From Phycisphaerae bacterium (GTDB lineage Bacteria > Planctomycetota > Phycisphaerae > UBA1845), in contig JAJDDX010000046.1 in NCBI GenBank assembly GCA_029260055.1, positions 1 to 64,000 on the forward strand: a stretch of DNA of 64,000 nucleotides. Direction: 5' to 3'. The notes beneath the pieces were generated by a model. The model saw only the letters and a list, made by a program, of their open reading frames with translations. It had not been told where the DNA came from and did not search any database. The position numbers and the translations under genes are program-made. This document shows, in pieces, positions 61,114-64,000 of this stretch; position 1 is the stretch's first letter; each line of letters starts with the position of its first letter.

Positions 61114-64000
61114 ATGCGCTCGACGGCACGAATCATAACGCTCGGCGCGTGTCTCACGCTTGGTCTCCAGGCTCGCGGCGACGATATCGCGCTTTCCACA
61201 TTTCAGCCGACAGCGGGACCGGCCGGCGTCTGGCGATCGCGCGCGGGCGATGATCTTGCGTGGGCCGATCCGGAGTTTGATGACTCAACCTGGCAAACCG
61301 TGCCGATTCCCGCCACCTGGACCGAGCAGGGATACGACGAACACGACGGGTACATTTGGTATCGATGCGAGTTGCCCGTGCATCGCATGGACGGGGCGAC
61401 TTCGGATTCGACGAAGTTGGGCCTGCTCGTGGGGCCGACGCGGCACGGCAGCTATGAGTTGTACGCCGACGGGAAGTCGATCGGGCGCTACGGCTCCGAG
61501 TCTCTGCGCCGACCGGTGCCCGCCGCGCGCGCGTATGAAATCCCACCCGGCGCCGTGAATTCGCAGGGGCGGTTGGCGCTCGCCCTTCGGGTGTGGCGCG
61601 TGGGTTGGGCTTCGGCTCGCGCCGAACGCTTGGGGTACGAAGCCGGACCGGCCGGCACGACGATCGAACTCGGCGACTACGACCTGCTGCGCGATCGCGC
61701 GGCGCTGATGCGGCAGCGAGCTCTCAAGGCCGACGTGCCACGGTTGATGTTCGCAGCCATGTTCGCGCTTGTCGCCCTCGCGTATCTCCAGCGCTTCCTT
61801 CATCTGCGCACGCGCGTGGAACACTTCTGGTTCGGTATCACCGCGCTGCTCTTAGCCGCCAACACCATCCTCGTGACCGCATGGCCTTTCGAACTCACCG
61901 ATCGCATCGGACTCGTTCACCGACTCAATAACGTCGTGATCCACTTGGCAGTAGCGGCGTCGATACAGTTCCTTTGGCCTTTCCTGTCGAAGGAGATCGG
62001 CCGGCTCCTGCGCGGTTATCAGTGGGCTCACATAGCTATGGCATGCGCAGTCGCCGCCGTGCTGAGTCCCGAACTAGTGGCCGCGACGAAGGGTGTCCGT
62101 TGGGCCTTCTTGCTTCCGTTGCTTGTCGCGGCGCCCGTACTGATCATCCAGCGCGTCCGCCGTGGCGATCGCGAGGCACGGACGATCGGTATGGGTGTCC
62201 TGATTCTGGTCGCCACGGAGTTCCACGAGTGGGGTACGCAGGTCCTCCATCTTGCGCCGATCACGTCGATTCCTCTGCCGTCCTTCGGCTTCGCGGCACT
62301 TGTCCTGACTATGGCAATCTCGGTATCGAACCGCCATCGGCGTGACTACCGCGAACTCGCGGAGCTGCGGCGGGACTTACAGCGCAAAGTCGAGCATCGA
62401 ACGGTCGCGCTCTCGGCGGCGAACGATCAACTGATTGCGGAAGTGACCGATCGCACGAGGGCCGAGGCTGCAATGCGAGACAGCGATGTCCGCTTTCGGC
62501 AGATAGCCGAGAACATCGAGGACGTATTCTGGCTGACCGATTGGGTGCGACACAAGGTCCTTTACGTCAGCCCGGCCTACGAGCAAGTGTGGGGTTGTCC
62601 CCGTGGAGAACTGTACGGCGACATGCGGAGTTGGGCGCAGTACCTGCACCCGGAAGACAAGGAGCGTGTCCTGGACATCGCCAATTCCGGTGAGGCGCGA
62701 AGTCGGAGTGACTTGGAGTACCGGATCGTCCGCCGTGACGGTGAGATTCGCTGGATCCACGAGAGGGCGTTTACCGTGTGCGACGAAGCCGGCGAAATCC
62801 GTCGTATCGCCGGAATATCGCGGGACATCACGCAGCAAAAGCGAGCGGAAGAGGCGCGGCGGGCGGCCGAAGAGAGGCGTTATCAGAGCGAGGTCCTCTT
62901 GAAAGGCGCGCAGCGTGTGGCTCGCATGGGGTTTTGGGATTGGAACATTCGAGAGGACGAACTCTATTGGTCCGATGAGATCTACCGCATCTTCGGGTTG
63001 GACGCCGGTGAGGTCACCGCCACGAACCGTGTCTTCGTGAACTCGGTCCATCCGGACGATCGGGCCCGCGTCCAGGCGAACGTCGACGCTACCTTGAACG
63101 ATGATGCCGATTACGCCATTGACTATCGCGTCGTGCTTCCCGGCGGCGACATTCGTTATGTCTATGAACAGGGTGAAGTGACGCGCGACAGCGACAGCCG
63201 TCCGATCCGGATGCTCGGCACCGTCATCGATATCACGGAGCGAAGGCAGGCCGAGGAGACCGCACGCGACCTGTCGCGTATTCTGGACACCTACTTCGAT
63301 TCGACGCTCACCTGTCTGGCGCTGCTGGACCGCGACTTCAACTTCATCAGGGTCAACGAAGCCTACGCGCGAGCGAGTCAGCGGGAGGTGGCGGAGTTCG
63401 TGGGGCGCAATCACTTCGAGTTATACCCTTCGGATGCCGAGGCGATCTTCAAGCAGGTCGTCGAGACCAAAGAGGCCTTTCAAGTTGAAGCCAGACCCTT
63501 CGTCTATCCGGATCAGCCCGAACGAGGCGTCACCTATTGGGATTGGACCTTGGTGCCGATTCTCGATGACGGCGGAGAGGTTGAACTGCTGATCTTCTCA
63601 CTCGTCGATGTGACCGAGAAGAAGAACCTCGAGGATGGACTGCGTCACGCGCACAAGCTGGAAGCCGTCGGAACGCTGGCGTCCGGCGTCGCTCACGATT
63701 TCAACAACGTGCTTACCGCCATCGTCGGCTACAACGAAGTAGCCAAGCAGATCATGCATGATGACCCGATGGCCGCCGAGGCGCTCGAGGGGATTACCAT
63801 GGCTGCCGACCAGGCCACGGCGGTGACCCGATCTCTGCTCGCCTTCAGCCGCAAGTCGGCGAGCGTCAAAGTGCCCCTCGATTTCCGGAAAGTTGTTGGT
63901 GAGTCGGTCACCATGCTGCGCCGGATGATGCCGGCCGCCGTGGAGATCGTGCAGGACGTCGACTCCGGTCGGCGGCTCTTTGTCGAAGGTGAGGAGACGC
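61114..64000 (+). CDS. Sensor histidine kinase with 7TM-DISM and PAS domains, cut by the window edge
   Basis: The frame is open from the ATG at 61114 to base 64000, so it is not in the ORF track. I translated it by eye (about 962 codons so far). A signal peptide (RIITLGACLTLGLQARG) is followed by an exported sensor domain of the DISM type (FDDSTWQTVPIPATWTEQGY; GLLVGPTRHGSYELYADGKS). About seven helices come next (MFAAMFALVALAYLQRFL; FLLPLLVAAPVLIIQRV), then a coiled coil, then three PAS/PAC units (ENIEDVFWLTDWVRHKVLYV; MGFWDWNIREDELYWSDEI; DSTLTCLALLDRDFNFIRV). The phosphoacceptor helix LEAVGTLASGVAHDFNNVLT is present. The ATPase domain and any receiver lie beyond the edge; the partner regulator is unknown. 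Confidence 0.85.
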   Translation, partial: MRSTARIITLGACLTLGLQARGDDIALSTFQPTAGPAGVWRSRAGDDLAWADPEFDDSTWQTVPIPATWTEQGYDEHDGYIWYRCELPVHRMDGATSDSTKLGLLVGPTRHGSYELYADGKSIGRYGSESLRRPVPAARAYEIPPGAVNSQGRLALALRVWRVGWASARAERLGYEAGPAGTTIELGDYDLLRDRAALMRQRALKADVPRLMFAAMFALVALAYLQRFLHLRTRVEHFWFGITALLLAANTILVTAWPFELTDRIGLVHRLNNVVIHLAVAASIQFLWPFLSKEIGRLLRGYQWAHIAMACAVAAVLSPELVAATKGVRWAFLLPLLVAAPVLIIQRVRRGDREARTIGMGVLILVATEFHEWGTQVLHLAPITSIPLPSFGFAALVLTMAISVSNRHRRDYRELAELRRDLQRKVEHRTVALSAANDQLIAEVTDRTRAEAAMRDSDVRFRQIAENIEDVFWLTDWVRHKVLYVSPAYEQVWGCPRGELYGDMRSWAQYLHPEDKERVLDIANSGEARSRSDLEYRIVRRDGEIRWIHERAFTVCDEAGEIRRIAGISRDITQQKRAEEARRAAEERRYQSEVLLKGAQRVARMGFWDWNIREDELYWSDEIYRIFGLDAGEVTATNRVFVNSVHPDDRARVQANVDATLNDDADYAIDYRVVLPGGDIRYVYEQGEVTRDSDSRPIRMLGTVIDITERRQAEETARDLSRILDTYFDSTLTCLALLDRDFNFIRVNEAYARASQREVAEFVGRNHFELYPSDAEAIFKQVVETKEAFQVEARPFVYPDQPERGVTYWDWTLVPILDDGGEVELLIFSLVDVTEKKNLEDGLRHAHKLEAVGTLASGVAHDFNNVLTAIVGYNEVAKQIMHDDPMAAEALEGITMAADQATAVTRSLLAFSRKSASVKVPLDFRKVVGESVTMLRRMMPAAVEIVQDVDSGRRLFVEGEET

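Noticed and set aside
61114-64000. Several independent short ORFs in the 61.1-63.9 kb stretch
   Set aside because: One open frame from 61114 to the window edge carries a sensor domain, seven helices, three PAS domains and a His-kinase motif; the listed ORFs are its shadows.

Overview
The window reads as chromosomal DNA of a high-GC, Gram-negative member of the Planctomycetota, most like the Phycisphaerae and their uncultured relatives. I infer this from protein signatures, not from a search. They are: an EF-hand/dockerin-like tail (DYDLDGDVDLADYGTFQ) next to an ECF sigma factor; repeated zinc ribbons of the form CGYDLTGNxSGxCPECG; an H-X9-DG prepilin-like protein; an IPTL-CTERM sorting signal; and many signal-peptide TPR proteins. 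Lipid A genes (lpxD, lpxI), an Mla-type lipid transporter and TolQ/TolR-like proteins indicate an outer membrane.

Layout. 1-3.4 kb: the end of an unknown protein, an NLR-like SEFIR/NB-ARC/TPR protein on the minus strand between inverted repeats, and a 55-aa lipoprotein missed by the ORF track. 3.6-8.3 kb: mobA, a secreted protein of unknown role, and parB with two parS sites upstream but no adjacent parA. 8.3-17.7 kb: a GT-C-like membrane glycosyltransferase with TPRs, a PKD-domain esterase, pheS-pheT and a double-thioredoxin protein with a long 38-residue TPR array. 18-22.4 kb: a zinc-ribbon membrane protein, an ECF sigma factor with a membrane partner, and an NhaC-like antiporter. 22.8-28.5 kb: a MacAB-type exporter operon with one adaptor, one ATPase and two tandem permeases. 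28.7-33.2 kb: an HNH protein, arsR-arsM, and an IPTL-CTERM beta-helix surface protein.

33.7-44.8 kb: an energy-coupled envelope operon (VWA protein, secreted TPR-like protein, ExbB, two ExbDs, 914-aa TPR protein), then a DUF2092/TlpA protein, an isochorismatase-like hydrolase, a small zinc-ribbon protein and a REP-associated transposase (RAYT) between inverted palindromes. 44.8-51.3 kb: lpxD-lpxI, a DUF547 protein and two membrane glycosyltransferases, one carrying three repeat elements inside its reading frame. 51.3-54.6 kb: a tract of degenerate repeats and a decaying tandem family of zinc-ribbon membrane proteins. 54.8-64 kb: a small lipoprotein with a clean terminator, the mlaE-mlaF-mlaD operon with an amidohydrolase-like lipoprotein, a dolichol-phosphate-mannose-synthase-like enzyme, an acyl-CoA thioesterase, and a 7TM-DISM/PAS histidine kinase running off the window.

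Cross-cutting features: at least three families of short palindromic repeats (one flanking the RAYT), and three genes whose start codon lies 6-7 nt after a good -10 box, suggesting leaderless mRNAs. No rRNA, tRNA, CRISPR array, prophage or complete insertion sequence was seen. The strongest candidates for under-described biology are the NLR-like protein, the VWA-Exb operon, the RAYT/REP family and the repeat-invaded glycosyltransferase gene.
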